The translations under genes were made by a program, and so were the position numbers. Positions 9,118-17,949 of a DNA stretch of 64,000 bases are shown piece by piece. The first letter of the stretch is position 1; every line of letters begins with the position of its first letter. Below the pieces are notes generated by a model. The model did not search any database. It saw nothing but the letters and a program-made list of their open reading frames with translations, and was not told the DNA's origin. The stretch is from the NCBI RefSeq assembly GCF_022919835.1, contig NZ_CP095074.1, positions 1,798,001 through 1,862,000 of the forward strand. The letters run 5' to 3'. This DNA comes from Halobacillus shinanisalinarum. Its GTDB lineage: Bacteria > Bacillota > Bacilli > Bacillales > Halobacillaceae.

Positions 9118-9990
9118 ATGAAGCGACTTATTCAAAGAGAACTTGAACAACTAAATGACCCTGGCCCCATCAAGGTGATGCGAAGTGTAAGCGGCGGCGA
9201 TATAAATGAAGCTTATTATATACGCACAAACCTTAATGAATATTTTATTAAAATAAATACCCATGTACCCTCCAACTTCTTCAAAGTAGAAGCACTTGGC
9301 TTAGAGCGTATTGAGCAAACGTACACCATAAACGTCCCGAAGGTTTATCACTACAATGAACCTTATGAGGAAGAAACAGGAATCCTCGTTATGGAGTGGA
9401 TTGAGGAGAACCGACAAGCCCACTCAGCAGAAATGCTTGGTCAAAACCTTGCAAATATGCACAAGCATCCTGCTAAACAGTTTGGACTTGATCAGCCAAC
9501 TTTTATCGGAAGGCTGACACAAGCGAATAGTTGGAGCGGAAGCTGGGTTAAGTACTACAAAGAGGATCGGCTGCAGCCGCAGATTCAATTGGCCATTGAA
9601 AACAGCCCATTACCACATAGAAGAATAGATAAGCTCGAACGATTGACTGATCAATTAGGGCAATGGATCACCCACCACCCCAAACCCTCCCTCCTCCATG
9701 GTGATCTGTGGGGCGGAAACTATATGGTTGGGCCAAAAGGTGTCCCCTATCTCATTGATCCGTCGATTTTATATGGAGATCATGCCTTTGAACTAGCTTT
9801 TACAGAATTATTTGGAGGGTTCCCGCCCACCTTTTATGTAGCCTACCAAGAGGTGATGCCGCTCCCTCTCGAATATGAAGATATTAAGCCGCTTTACCAA
9901 CTATACTATCTTCTCGTTCATTTAAACATGTTTGGTGAAAACTTCGGTCCACCGGTTGACAGAATTTTAGCAAGGTATGTAGGGGAATGA
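9118..9990 (+). CDS. Fructosamine/ketosamine-3-kinase family protein
   Basis: A 290-residue protein of the fructosamine-kinase family (APH-like kinase fold), which phosphorylates sugar residues on glycated amines or proteins and so promotes deglycation. Visible marks are the N-terminal GGDINEAYYI, an invariant-Lys region YFIKIN, the catalytic loop LLHGDLWGGNYMV (about 194-206) and the metal site YLIDPSILYGDHAFELA. The length is normal. The start is clear: AAAAGGAGGTCTTT then ATG. It is likely monocistronic; the next gene starts about 150 bases on. Substrate unproven. Confidence 0.88.
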   Translation: MKRLIQRELEQLNDPGPIKVMRSVSGGDINEAYYIRTNLNEYFIKINTHVPSNFFKVEALGLERIEQTYTINVPKVYHYNEPYEEETGILVMEWIEENRQAHSAEMLGQNLANMHKHPAKQFGLDQPTFIGRLTQANSWSGSWVKYYKEDRLQPQIQLAIENSPLPHRRIDKLERLTDQLGQWITHHPKPSLLHGDLWGGNYMVGPKGVPYLIDPSILYGDHAFELAFTELFGGFPPTFYVAYQEVMPLPLEYEDIKPLYQLYYLLVHLNMFGENFGPPVDRILARYVGE

Positions 9991-10137
9991 GGCATGTTCA
10001 GCTGCTTTTAAGCTAAGAAAATATGAATACTGGTAAAAAGTTTCTATTGGCAACTGACGGCTTTTGTATTAAAATTTATTTCGTTGCATATTTATTCTAA
10101 CCCTACAAAAATTGATCTGGTCAGGAGCGATACTTCG

Positions 10138-11490
10138 ATGAAAGCAAGCGACTTCAAGGTTTCATCACATTTAAAATTTATACTGCCATCTTTACTTGGC
10201 ATCTTCTTATTTATTGTACCTTTTTATAATCCAGGCGATGAGAGTGTTACGATTCTAATTGCTATCATGGCAGGCTGGATTCAGGAAGCACTAGCCAACT
10301 ACCTCTCTCTCATCATGATGTTGATTATATCGATTACAGCGATCGGAACTGTTCTCGTTAAACTGATTGGACCTGACAAGCTGGATAAAACTCCGTTCTA
10401 CCAACAGTTGTTCAATGTGCCATGGATATGGGTGGTCACTCGCGTTTTAGGGATGATTTTCGCTATTATGGTTTATTTTCAAATCGGACCTGATGCCGTC
10501 ATCTCTGGTTCCACGGGCGGACTGTTATTAGATGATCTGTTGCATGTGTTATTTGCGGTTTTCTTATTTGCTGGTTTATTTCTGCCATTACTGCTTAACT
10601 TCGGACTGCTTGAGCTCTTTGGTGTCTTATTAACAAAAATCATGCGTCCCATTTTTAAACTTCCTGGACGTTCCTCCATTGACTGTTTAGCATCATGGTT
10701 AGGCGACGGGACGATTGGCGTCCTATTAACGAGTAAGCAATATGAGGAAGGTTATTACACAAAAAGGGAAGCAGCCGTAATCGGGACTACTTTCTCGGTC
10801 GTATCGATTACCTTTAGTTTAGTCGTCATTGCTGAGGTCGGTCTCCAGCATATGTTTATTCCCTTTTACTTAACTGTGGGTTTTTCCGGTTTAATTGCCG
10901 CCTTAATTATGCCTAGGATTCCTCCGCTTTCAAAAAAATTGAATACGTATGTAACAGAAGAAGCGAATGATAATGAAGAAATTCCTGATCATCATAATGT
11001 TTTCACTCATGCTTATACCCAAGCTGTCCATCGAGGCAGCAAGTCAAGTGGCCCTAAGGAATTCTTCAAACAAGGCGGGCAGAATATCTTAGATATGTGG
11101 ATGGGCGTTGCTCCGATTGTTATGGCACTAGGTACCATTGCGCTTGTCATTGCTGAGTTCACGCCAGTATTTAGTTGGCTTGGATTACCTTTTATCCCGA
11201 TTCTTGAACTGTTACAAATCCCCTATGCTCAAGCCGCATCCGAGACGATTTTAGTTGGCTTTGCTGATATGTTCCTGCCAGCCATTATTGGCGCATCGAT
11301 TGAAAGCGAAATGACGCGTTTTGTCATTGCTAGTTTATCCGTAACTCAGCTGATTTATATGTCAGAGGTAGGCGGATTACTATTAGGCTCTAAAGTACCC
11401 GTGAACATGAAAGATTTATTTGTCATCTTCTTGTTAAGAACGATTATTACCCTTCCAATCATTGCACTTATCGCACACTTAATCTTTTAG
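10138..11490 (+). CDS. YjiH-family membrane protein (nucleoside-recognition/Gate domain)
   Basis: A 450-residue integral membrane protein with about ten hydrophobic segments and the Gate (nucleoside recognition) fold shared by SpmA/SpmB and nucleoside transporters. Segments such as LASWLGDGTIGVLL and PAIIGASIESEMTRF are typical of YjiH proteins. No substrate is established for the family. I chose the ATG at 10138, ten bases after AGGAG (10123-10127); an upstream in-frame ATG at 10084 would add 18 polar residues and lacks a ribosome site. A terminator follows at once. Confidence 0.82.
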   Translation: MKASDFKVSSHLKFILPSLLGIFLFIVPFYNPGDESVTILIAIMAGWIQEALANYLSLIMMLIISITAIGTVLVKLIGPDKLDKTPFYQQLFNVPWIWVVTRVLGMIFAIMVYFQIGPDAVISGSTGGLLLDDLLHVLFAVFLFAGLFLPLLLNFGLLELFGVLLTKIMRPIFKLPGRSSIDCLASWLGDGTIGVLLTSKQYEEGYYTKREAAVIGTTFSVVSITFSLVVIAEVGLQHMFIPFYLTVGFSGLIAALIMPRIPPLSKKLNTYVTEEANDNEEIPDHHNVFTHAYTQAVHRGSKSSGPKEFFKQGGQNILDMWMGVAPIVMALGTIALVIAEFTPVFSWLGLPFIPILELLQIPYAQAASETILVGFADMFLPAIIGASIESEMTRFVIASLSVTQLIYMSEVGGLLLGSKVPVNMKDLFVIFLLRTIITLPIIALIAHLIF

Positions 11491-11496
11491 AAAAAT

Positions 11497-11531
11497 AAGC
11501 CGCTATCCTATGCTGGAATAGCGGCTTTCTT
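11497..11531 (+). terminator. Rho-independent terminator after the yjiH-like gene
   Basis: AAGCCGCTATCC pairs with GGAATAGCGGCTT (one bulged A) and TTTCTTT follows, starting seven bases after the stop codon. Confidence 0.88.
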
Positions 11532-11533
11532 TA

Positions 11534-11734
11534 TGTGTGTGTTCGAATGAGACCATCGACAAAGAACGTCATATCCTGTGACAAAGTCGACACGAGCACG
11601 TTCTGCGCGTCGCACAAGAAGTTCGAGACGCGAACGTTTTGAGGGCCACCGTATGCCTTTCCTACGTGAAGACCGGAAAAACCGAGCAACGAAGACATTC
11701 GTCGTTTATCATTTAGTGACTTTTGGAACATCCT
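11534..11734 (-). repeat. MITE-like extragenic repeat, copy 1
   Basis: Read on the minus strand this segment starts AGGATGTTCCAAAAGTCAC and matches copy 2 (14986-15140) for more than 100 bases, including GATAAACG, TCTTCGTTGCTCGG, CACGTAGGAAAG and CCTCAAAACGTT. It is longer than copy 2, with an extra GC-rich stretch before ending in CGAACACACAC. A 66-codon open frame inside it has no ribosome site and is not called as a gene. Confidence 0.8.
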
Positions 11735-11736
11735 CT

Positions 11737-12396
11737 TTATGTCAATTTTTTTAGAAAAGCTTCGGCGGCAGCTAAACTCGATTGAGGATTTTGTCCTGTT
11801 ACAAGCTTTCCATCTTCCTCAACATGTTCCTCAAAAGGATCAGCGGTGTGAAAGTTTGCGCCTTCTTCTTTTAATTGATCTTCAAGCAAAAATGGTACCT
11901 TGTCTGTAAAGTCCATTTCCTGTTCTTCTTTCGTACTGAAACCTGTAATGGTTTTCCCTTTTGTATACGGGTTCCCACTAGAGTCTTTTGCTCCTATAAA
12001 GGCAGCTACTCCATGGCAAACGGCACCAATCACCTTGTCTTCATCTATAAAATGCTGCAGTACGGAATGGATAACTTTCTGGTTCGGAAAATCAAGCATC
12101 GTTCCGTGCCCGCCAGTAAAGAATACCCCTGCATAATCATTTAATTCTATGTTCTCAAGCTTTTCCGTATCATGAATCGGTTCCATGACTCCATCCCAAA
12201 CTCTCGGCAGTTCATTGCTGTAACTGTTAGGGTCAATTGGAATCCTGCCTCCTTTTATGCTGGCACCAGTGACATCAAATCCAGCTTGTTTACATTCCGT
12301 AGCAGGCTCTACAAACTCCTGCAGCCATAATCCCGTTTTCTGTCCATCCTCCAGTTCATCAACGTTTGTGGCGATGAATAAGATCTTTTTTTCCAT
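11737..12396 (-). CDS. DJ-1/PfpI superfamily protein (class I glutamine amidotransferase-like, Hsp31-like)
   Basis: A 219-residue protein of the DJ-1/PfpI superfamily. The nucleophile elbow is GAVCHGV with Cys127 and His128, and Glu27 in WLQEFVEP is placed as in Hsp31-type proteins. GGHGTMLDFP (about 95-104) is another family mark. Members are glyoxalase III or deglycase-like stress proteins or chaperones. The nearby fructosamine-kinase-like gene also suggests carbonyl or glycation repair, though that link is inference. GGGAGG lies seven bases before the ATG. It sits between a MITE-like repeat and the acyltransferase. Confidence 0.87.
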   Translation of the reverse strand: MEKKILFIATNVDELEDGQKTGLWLQEFVEPATECKQAGFDVTGASIKGGRIPIDPNSYSNELPRVWDGVMEPIHDTEKLENIELNDYAGVFFTGGHGTMLDFPNQKVIHSVLQHFIDEDKVIGAVCHGVAAFIGAKDSSGNPYTKGKTITGFSTKEEQEMDFTDKVPFLLEDQLKEEGANFHTADPFEEHVEEDGKLVTGQNPQSSLAAAEAFLKKLT

Positions 12397-12478
12397 ACAA
12401 AAACCTCCCTCAGGATCTATATGAATAGTCTTTCACCAGACGTCCCATTTCAATCCTAAGAGAGGTTGATTCTTTCAA

Positions 12479-13492
12479 TTAATTCGTTGTATAGTCTTTT
12501 TTAGCTAGTTTATCCCACCATTTTCTCATTAATTGTGCTCTTCCTTCGATCACTGGCTGTGTCAATGTTCGAATCGAAGTACTTGATAGCAAGAATACAA
12601 TACTTGCCGCTACAATAGCCAAGCCGACAAAGTCAATTACGTTGTCAACCTTAAACCAACCGGCTTCCCGGAAAAATTGAATAAAGAATCCATGAAGTAG
12701 GTACACATACAACGTTCTTCCACCCAATATCGAAAAACGATAGGTTTTATTCGGGATCCAAGCAAGAACACCAACCGTCATTAATCCACCTATTACATAA
12801 ACACCAAGGCGAAGTAAACCGCCAAATTCGGGATTCCCTAGTATACTGTACGATTCGGAACCGAGCAGCCATCCTGAATCAAACTCTGGGAAAATGGCGA
12901 TTAAGCCCACTAGAGCAGTCACGAAAAGAAGTGTCGCTTCACGTACTTGAGGTGTTCTCCATTTCTTGACGTTTTCCTTCGTTAACCAGTATCCAGCTAA
13001 GAAAAACGGGAAGAACACAAACGTCCTTGAAAGGCTGAACATATGACCGATGTCATTAAAATAGCCTACAACTATCCCAAGTCCAACCGCGACAAACATT
13101 CCTAATGGCGCAGGAACCTTTTTGAACCAATAAAGCATGATGTGCCAGCAAAACAAACTAAATAAAAACCATAACGACCAATGAGGATAAAATGGTCCGC
13201 TTAGCCAGCCATCTTTTCCTATAAAGAAGAAGTAGCCTGTGTAGGCGAGCTGAAAAATCATATACGGTAAGATCAATTTTTTTGCTAAATTAACAATATA
13301 ATCCTTATGTCCTAATCCTTTAGCAAAAAAGCCTGACAATAAGATGAATGCAGGCATATGGAAAGTATAAATCCATGTATAGACGGTGTACATTATGTGT
13401 GAACCATCCGTAAATGGTTGAATTAGATGGCCGAACACAACGAGAAAAATCAGTAAGAGCTTCGCATTGTCAAAAAGTGCTTCACGTTTCAT
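12479..13492 (-). CDS. Membrane acyltransferase (acyltransferase-3/OafA-like)
   Basis: A 337-residue integral membrane protein with about ten helices. It begins with the family signature DNAKLLLIFLVVFGH (about 7-21) and TFHMPAFILLSGFFAKG (about 43-59), as in fucose 4-O-acetylase-related proteins. Members move acetyl or other acyl groups onto extracytoplasmic glycans. The sugar target is unknown; the large polysaccharide cluster 8 kb away is a possible but unlinked customer. AAAGGGTGA precedes the ATG. A 20-base-period direct repeat lies about 130 bases upstream. Confidence 0.85.
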   Translation of the reverse strand: MKREALFDNAKLLLIFLVVFGHLIQPFTDGSHIMYTVYTWIYTFHMPAFILLSGFFAKGLGHKDYIVNLAKKLILPYMIFQLAYTGYFFFIGKDGWLSGPFYPHWSLWFLFSLFCWHIMLYWFKKVPAPLGMFVAVGLGIVVGYFNDIGHMFSLSRTFVFFPFFLAGYWLTKENVKKWRTPQVREATLLFVTALVGLIAIFPEFDSGWLLGSESYSILGNPEFGGLLRLGVYVIGGLMTVGVLAWIPNKTYRFSILGGRTLYVYLLHGFFIQFFREAGWFKVDNVIDFVGLAIVAASIVFLLSSTSIRTLTQPVIEGRAQLMRKWWDKLAKKDYTTN

Positions 13493-13619
13493 AATCGTTC
13501 ACCCTTTAAATTTCTGTGGTCAGTGCATAAGCATCAAACTATGTCCTACTCCTTTTTACCACATTTATATAAGGGGAAAGGCATTTTTATCGCTTTTTAA
13601 ATGAACTGTAATCGTAATG

Positions 13620-13654
13620 TCAAAAATGTAACAGCTTCATCAAAAATGTAACAG
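13620..13654. repeat. Short direct repeat, TCAAAAATGTAACAG twice
   Basis: Two identical 15-base copies (13620-13634 and 13640-13654) are spaced 20 bases apart, upstream of the acyltransferase gene and downstream of the aminopeptidase terminator. The two-turn spacing would suit a regulator site, but no regulator is known. Confidence 0.5.
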
Positions 13655-13674
13655 AGTCTTCTAATATGACGGAA

Positions 13675-13702
13675 AAACCTGCGAAAAAAATCGCAGGTTT
13701 TT
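13675..13702. terminator. Terminator of the aminopeptidase gene (bidirectional form)
   Basis: A perfect nine-bp stem AACCTGCGA / TCGCAGGTT is flanked by A runs on one side and T runs on the other, so it can act in both directions. It starts within a few bases of the aminopeptidase stop codon. Confidence 0.9.
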
Positions 13703-13706
13703 TTGC

Positions 13707-14951
13707 TTATGATTCAAATTCAATAGCCCAAGAGCCTTTACGGAATATAGGTTCATAGCTGCCATCCTGTGTTTCCCCGTCAATATCCATCTCTGCTGAG
13801 CCCATCATGAAGTCTTCATGAACAAGACTATCATTGACGCCGTACTTGTCCATTTCATCTTTAGACATTGATGGACCTTTTTCAATATTAGTCGGATAGG
13901 CCTTTCCTAAAGCGAGGTGACAGGACGCATTTTCATCGTACAACGTATTGAAAAAAATGTGACCTGACTGGGAAATAGGTGACTCATTGGGGACAAGTGC
14001 CACTTCACCTAAACGAGCAGAACCTTCATCAGACTCAAGCAAGTGTTTAAGCGTTTCCTGGCCAGCTTCAGCTTTGTAATCAACGACCTTTCCATCTTTA
14101 AATGTCAATGTGAAGTTTTCAATTAAGTTCCCGCCATAGCTAAGCGGTTTCGTACTACTGACTTTACCTTGTACGCCAAACTTGTGCGGCATTGTAAATA
14201 CTTCTTCAGTAGGCATATTCGGATTAAACTCAACCCCTTTTTCAGAGGTAGCCGAACCACCGTGCCAAATGTGATTCTCTGGCAATTCAATACTTAAATC
14301 AGTTCCTGTCGCTTTATAATGAAGTTTCTTGTATTGCTTTTTATTCAAATACTCTCTCGCCTGACGCAGACTTTCATTATGCTTCTCCCACGCCTGGATT
14401 GGATCTTCCTGATCAATTCGGGTAATTTTAAAAATTTGCTCCCATAGCTTGCTTTGAGCGGCTTCTGAGTTAAGATCCGGGAACACCTTCTCAGCCCAGG
14501 CAGTTTGAGGATAGGCAATAATTGACCATGTCGTTTTATCATTCATAATGTAATTACGGTATTCTGTTAATGCTTCAGCACTCGCTTTATTTGCCTTCGC
14601 AATACGCCCAGAGTCTATCCCCTTTAAAAGATCGGGATTTGGACCATAGACCGTTAACAAGGAGTAGCCACCTTTCACCATCTCCTCTAGTCCTTCCGCT
14701 TTCCATTTCGGAAAAGTTTCCAGTACTTTCATTGGGGCATTTTTCATTTTCATATAACTCAGCATCTCATCGTTCCACTCAACGTGAACGTTCTTAGCGC
14801 CTTTCCCGTAAGCTTTAGCTGAAATAATTCTAACGAGATCAGCGGCTTCAATCGGAGCATTAATAATCAGGCCCTGTCCGTGTTGCAAGTTAACGCCTTT
14901 CTTTAAAGCTAGCTCAGCATAATTTTCTAACTTTTTTTTATGTGTAGTCAA
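13707..14951 (-). CDS. M29-family leucyl aminopeptidase (AmpS/PepS-type)
   Basis: A 414-residue cytosolic metal-dependent aminopeptidase of family M29. Marks are TEEVFTMPHKFGVQG (about 242-256), LGEVALVPNESPIS (about 313-326), FFNTLYDENASCHLALG (about 333-349) and HEDFMMGSAEMDIDG near the C terminus, which hold the metal ligands of the thermophilic aminopeptidases. The start is a TTG seven bases after GGAGG. It is followed by a strong terminator and preceded by MITE-like copy 2, so it is probably monocistronic. Confidence 0.93.
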   Translation of the reverse strand: MTTHKKKLENYAELALKKGVNLQHGQGLIINAPIEAADLVRIISAKAYGKGAKNVHVEWNDEMLSYMKMKNAPMKVLETFPKWKAEGLEEMVKGGYSLLTVYGPNPDLLKGIDSGRIAKANKASAEALTEYRNYIMNDKTTWSIIAYPQTAWAEKVFPDLNSEAAQSKLWEQIFKITRIDQEDPIQAWEKHNESLRQAREYLNKKQYKKLHYKATGTDLSIELPENHIWHGGSATSEKGVEFNPNMPTEEVFTMPHKFGVQGKVSSTKPLSYGGNLIENFTLTFKDGKVVDYKAEAGQETLKHLLESDEGSARLGEVALVPNESPISQSGHIFFNTLYDENASCHLALGKAYPTNIEKGPSMSKDEMDKYGVNDSLVHEDFMMGSAEMDIDGETQDGSYEPIFRKGSWAIEFES

Positions 14952-14985
14952 TTGAATACCTCCAACTATTAAAATGATCTACTAC

Positions 14986-15140
14986 AGGATGTTCAAAAAG
15001 TCACCAAATGATAAACGGCGAATTTCTTCGTTGCTCGGTTTTTTCCGGTCCTCACGTAGGAAAGATATACGCTGTGGTCCTCAAAACGTTAGCGCCTCGA
15101 ACTCCTTGTCTCACATTCGTCAACTTTTTGAACACACACT
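14986..15140 (+). repeat. MITE-like extragenic repeat, copy 2
   Basis: The element has perfect 11-base terminal inverted repeats, GTTCAAAAAGT (14991-15001) and ACTTTTTGAAC (15123-15133). Its body matches the minus strand of 11534-11734. It has no transposase gene, so it would have to be mobilised in trans or is an old relic. Confidence 0.8.
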
Positions 15141-15384
15141 ACTAATTATTATTTCATATTTTTCTAATAAATCCCACTAATTGCGTGGGGGTATATTCCA
15201 TCGCCCCAAAGCTAGAACTTTTACCTTATCATTCAGTACTTCTTGTGTCTCCCTGATTGGGGGACCCTACCCATATGGTCGATGATTCTGACCGAATCTC
15301 TTGCGATTCTATCCAAAATCAAAAGGATTCTACCCTACTCATTTATTATGCTTCCCTAACTGAAAAGTCACCATATCATGTCCA

Positions 15385-15417
15385 GAAAAAATCGCCAGGA
15401 ATCTACTTCCTGACGAT
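15385..15417 (-). terminator. Terminator after ribH
   Basis: On the minus strand ATCGTCAGGAA pairs with TTCCTGGCGAT (one G-U pair, five-base loop) followed by TTTTTTC, about ten bases after the ribH stop codon. Confidence 0.92.
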
Positions 15418-15427
15418 GGCTGCATTA

Positions 15428-15898
15428 TTATGCTTCAAAGAGGCGATTAAGGTTGGCCATTTCAATAGCACCCGTTGCCGCTTCCCAGCCTTTGTTCCCG
15501 GCTTTCGTACCTGCTCGCTCTATGGCTTGCTCGATCGTATCCGTTGTGATGACACCAAATATTACAGGTACACCACTTTGCACGCTAGCCTGCGATACAC
15601 CCTTGGCTGCCTCTCCACAAACGTAATCAAAATGCGGGGTAGAACCGCGAATGACGGCACCTAATGTGATGACAGCATCATATTTTCCGGAATTCGCCAT
15701 TTTTCCCGCCACTAACGGAACTTCAAAAGCTCCAGGGACCCATGCTGCTTCTACATCGTCAAGGTTTACACCATGACGTTTTAGTCCATCAAGCGCTCCA
15801 TCATACAATCGACCTGTAATAAAATCATTAAACCTTCCTACTACGATTCCAATCTTTAATCCGCTTCCTACTAAATTTCCTTCCAATGTTTTTACCAT
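15428..15898 (-). CDS. ribH: 6,7-dimethyl-8-ribityllumazine synthase
   Basis: A 156-residue lumazine synthase, which condenses 5-amino-6-ribitylamino-uracil with 3,4-dihydroxy-2-butanone 4-phosphate in the penultimate step of riboflavin synthesis. Seen are [17 protein letters not shown] (about 57-63), [15 protein letters not shown] (about 81-95, catalytic His) and the C-terminal GNKGWEAA. The start is the ATG at 15898 seven bases after GGGAG, not the adjacent upstream TTG. It is last in the rib cluster but separated from ribBA by about 190 bases, wider than in B. subtilis. Confidence 0.97.
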   Translation of the reverse strand: MVKTLEGNLVGSGLKIGIVVGRFNDFITGRLYDGALDGLKRHGVNLDDVEAAWVPGAFEVPLVAGKMANSGKYDAVITLGAVIRGSTPHFDYVCGEAAKGVSQASVQSGVPVIFGVITTDTIEQAIERAGTKAGNKGWEAATGAIEMANLNRLFEA

Positions 15899-16089
15899 CA
15901 AACCACTCCCTCTTTAATCCATTGATTTACTAACTACTATTTATTCTGGACCCTTTGTGTAAAGCTCAATCGCTAATCGTACTTAACGAGAGTAAACTGA
16001 TTAGATACAAAGTCTGACGGCCGCACCTTCGCTTTTATTTGTTGTCCAGTTCCGAGGGGCAGACCTAAAACACCCTCGAACCCTTGCTT

Positions 16090-17283
16090 TTAATAATGAA
16101 ACAAGTGTCCCATTTTTGATTGTTTTGTTTTTAAATAAACCTCATTTTCTCTCCTTGATTCCGTTTGAATCGGAACACGCTCGACGACTTCTAAGCCGTA
16201 GCCGCCAAGGCCGGAGATTTTTTTCGGGTTATTTGTTAACAGTTTTAGTTGAGAAATGCCGAGCTCTCTTAAAATTTGTGCGCCTACACCGTAATCACGC
16301 AGATCAGGACCAAACCCAAGCTTTTCATTGGCTTCAACGGTATCAAGGCCTTCCTCTTGCAGTTTGTAAGCATATAGTTTATTTAATAGCCCGATTCCTC
16401 TACCTTCTTGACGCATATAAAGCAGGACCCCACTGCCGTTTTCTGAAATTTGTCTAAGAGCATTATGAAGCTGTGGACCACAATCGCATCGATAGGACCC
16501 AAACACATCACCTGTTAAACATTCGGAATGCACTCGAACGAGCGTGGGTTCTTCTGGATCAATGTCTCCTTTTATTAGAGCGATATGGTCTTTATGATCG
16601 ATGTCATTCGTGTAAGCAACAGCTCGAAAATCGCCGTACTCTGTGGGCAGCTGAACCTCAACTTCACGTTTAACATGGTCTTCCACTCGGTAACGATATT
16701 GAATTAAGTCAGCAATCGTAATCATTGGAATATTAAATTCATCCGCCATTTTTCGAAGATCAGGCACTCTTGCCATCGTCCCATCTTCTTTGATGATTTC
16801 GCAAATTACTCCAGCAGGTCTAGAGCCAGAAAGAACCGCTAAGTCAACAGCTGCTTCTGTATGACCTGCCCGGCGAAGCACCCCGCCTTCTTTTGCGACC
16901 AACGGAAAAATATGCCCCGGTTTTTGGAAATCATTCGCTCCAGTCAACGGGTTAAGCATTTCTCGGATCGTCAAAGCACGCTCATCTGCGGAAATGCCTG
17001 TGGTCGTATCCTTATGATCAATACTTACTGTAAACGCCGTCTTATTAGGGTCTGTGCTATTGTCCACCATTGGATTTAATTCAAGCTGATCCGCTAATTT
17101 TTCGGTCACTGGGGCACAAACAAGCCCTTTTCCATGAGTAATCATAAAGTTAATCATCTCAGGTGTCGCATGTTCGGCAAGACCAACCAGATCCCCTTCA
17201 TTCTCCCGGTTCTCATCATCACAGACGATGACCATTTTCCCCTGCTTTAATTCTGTAATTGCCTGTTCTATTGAATCAAACAT
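16090..17283 (-). CDS. ribBA: Bifunctional DHBP synthase / GTP cyclohydrolase II
   Basis: A 397-residue fusion that starts both branches of riboflavin synthesis. The N-terminal half makes 3,4-dihydroxy-2-butanone 4-phosphate from ribulose 5-phosphate (acidic motif [23 protein letters not shown]). The C-terminal half opens GTP (zinc site [18 protein letters not shown] and [12 protein letters not shown]). The length is nearly the 398 residues of B. subtilis RibBA. I chose the ATG at 17283 (MFDSIEQA) after GAGGGTGGG; the 12 upstream codons are not conserved. It begins 17 bases after ribE. Confidence 0.97.
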   Translation of the reverse strand: MFDSIEQAITELKQGKMVIVCDDENRENEGDLVGLAEHATPEMINFMITHGKGLVCAPVTEKLADQLELNPMVDNSTDPNKTAFTVSIDHKDTTTGISADERALTIREMLNPLTGANDFQKPGHIFPLVAKEGGVLRRAGHTEAAVDLAVLSGSRPAGVICEIIKEDGTMARVPDLRKMADEFNIPMITIADLIQYRYRVEDHVKREVEVQLPTEYGDFRAVAYTNDIDHKDHIALIKGDIDPEEPTLVRVHSECLTGDVFGSYRCDCGPQLHNALRQISENGSGVLLYMRQEGRGIGLLNKLYAYKLQEEGLDTVEANEKLGFGPDLRDYGVGAQILRELGISQLKLLTNNPKKISGLGGYGLEVVERVPIQTESRRENEVYLKTKQSKMGHLFHY

Positions 17284-17299
17284 CGTCCCACCCTCTTCC

Positions 17300-17947
17300 T
17301 TATGCAAATCCATTTTCACTCAAAAAATCTTTTGTGAGCCTTGACTGAGTGCTTGCTTGATCCTTCCCTAAAAAGTGCGCGACGTACTTTCCAATCATAT
17401 CGCACTCGATATTCACTACATCACCAGGTTCCTTATTGCCCAGCACAGTATGTTCCATCGTGTGCGGAATAAGTGAAATTGTTACCCGGTTCTCCTCTAT
17501 CCCAAACACGGTTAAACTCGTTCCATCAACGGTAATCGACCCTTTATATACAAAATAATGAATAAGTTCTTTCGGCAATTCGATCTCATAGTAAACCGCA
17601 TTTGATTCCCGCCGTTTGGCGACAATCTTACCGGTTCCATCAATGTGTCCTGAGACTAAATGACCGCCAAACCGTCCGCCAGCCGCCATGGCACGCTCAA
17701 GGTTCACCAGACTGCCCTGCTTTAGCTCATGCAAGTTTGTTGCACGAAATGTTTCAGGCATAACGTCAAATTCCACACTTTGGTCACTATAACTTGTGAC
17801 AGTAAGACAAACGCCGTTAATCGAAATACTGTCACCCAATTGTACATCGGACAAAATTTCCTTCGCTCCAATACTTAACTCAAGCGCTTCTGTTTTGCTC
17901 TTGATACTTTTAATTGTGCCCATTTCCTCAACGATTCCCGTGAACAT
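17300..17947 (-). CDS. ribE: Riboflavin synthase, alpha chain
   Basis: A 215-residue riboflavin synthase that dismutates two lumazines into riboflavin. The tandem-barrel repeats are visible: [10 protein letters not shown] at the start and the second-barrel equivalent KYVAHFLG late in the chain, with [13 protein letters not shown] and [12 protein letters not shown] in matching positions. The ATG at 17947 lies seven bases after AAGGAGG; the GTG two codons upstream abuts the ribosome site. The ribD stop ends three bases before its start, so coupling is likely. Confidence 0.97.
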   Translation of the reverse strand: MFTGIVEEMGTIKSIKSKTEALELSIGAKEILSDVQLGDSISINGVCLTVTSYSDQSVEFDVMPETFRATNLHELKQGSLVNLERAMAAGGRFGGHLVSGHIDGTGKIVAKRRESNAVYYEIELPKELIHYFVYKGSITVDGTSLTVFGIEENRVTISLIPHTMEHTVLGNKEPGDVVNIECDMIGKYVAHFLGKDQASTQSRLTKDFLSENGFA

Positions 17948-17949
17948 CT

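Noticed and set aside
11531..11731. 66-codon open frame on the minus strand
   Set aside because: It lies wholly inside MITE-like copy 1, lacks a ribosome site, and the matching frame in copy 2 diverges.
13620..13654. CRISPR-like direct repeats
   Set aside because: Only two copies with a five-base separation; no array, leader or cas genes.
14974..15180. 68-codon open frame on the plus strand
   Set aside because: It is the counterpart inside MITE-like copy 2; coding is not conserved between the copies.
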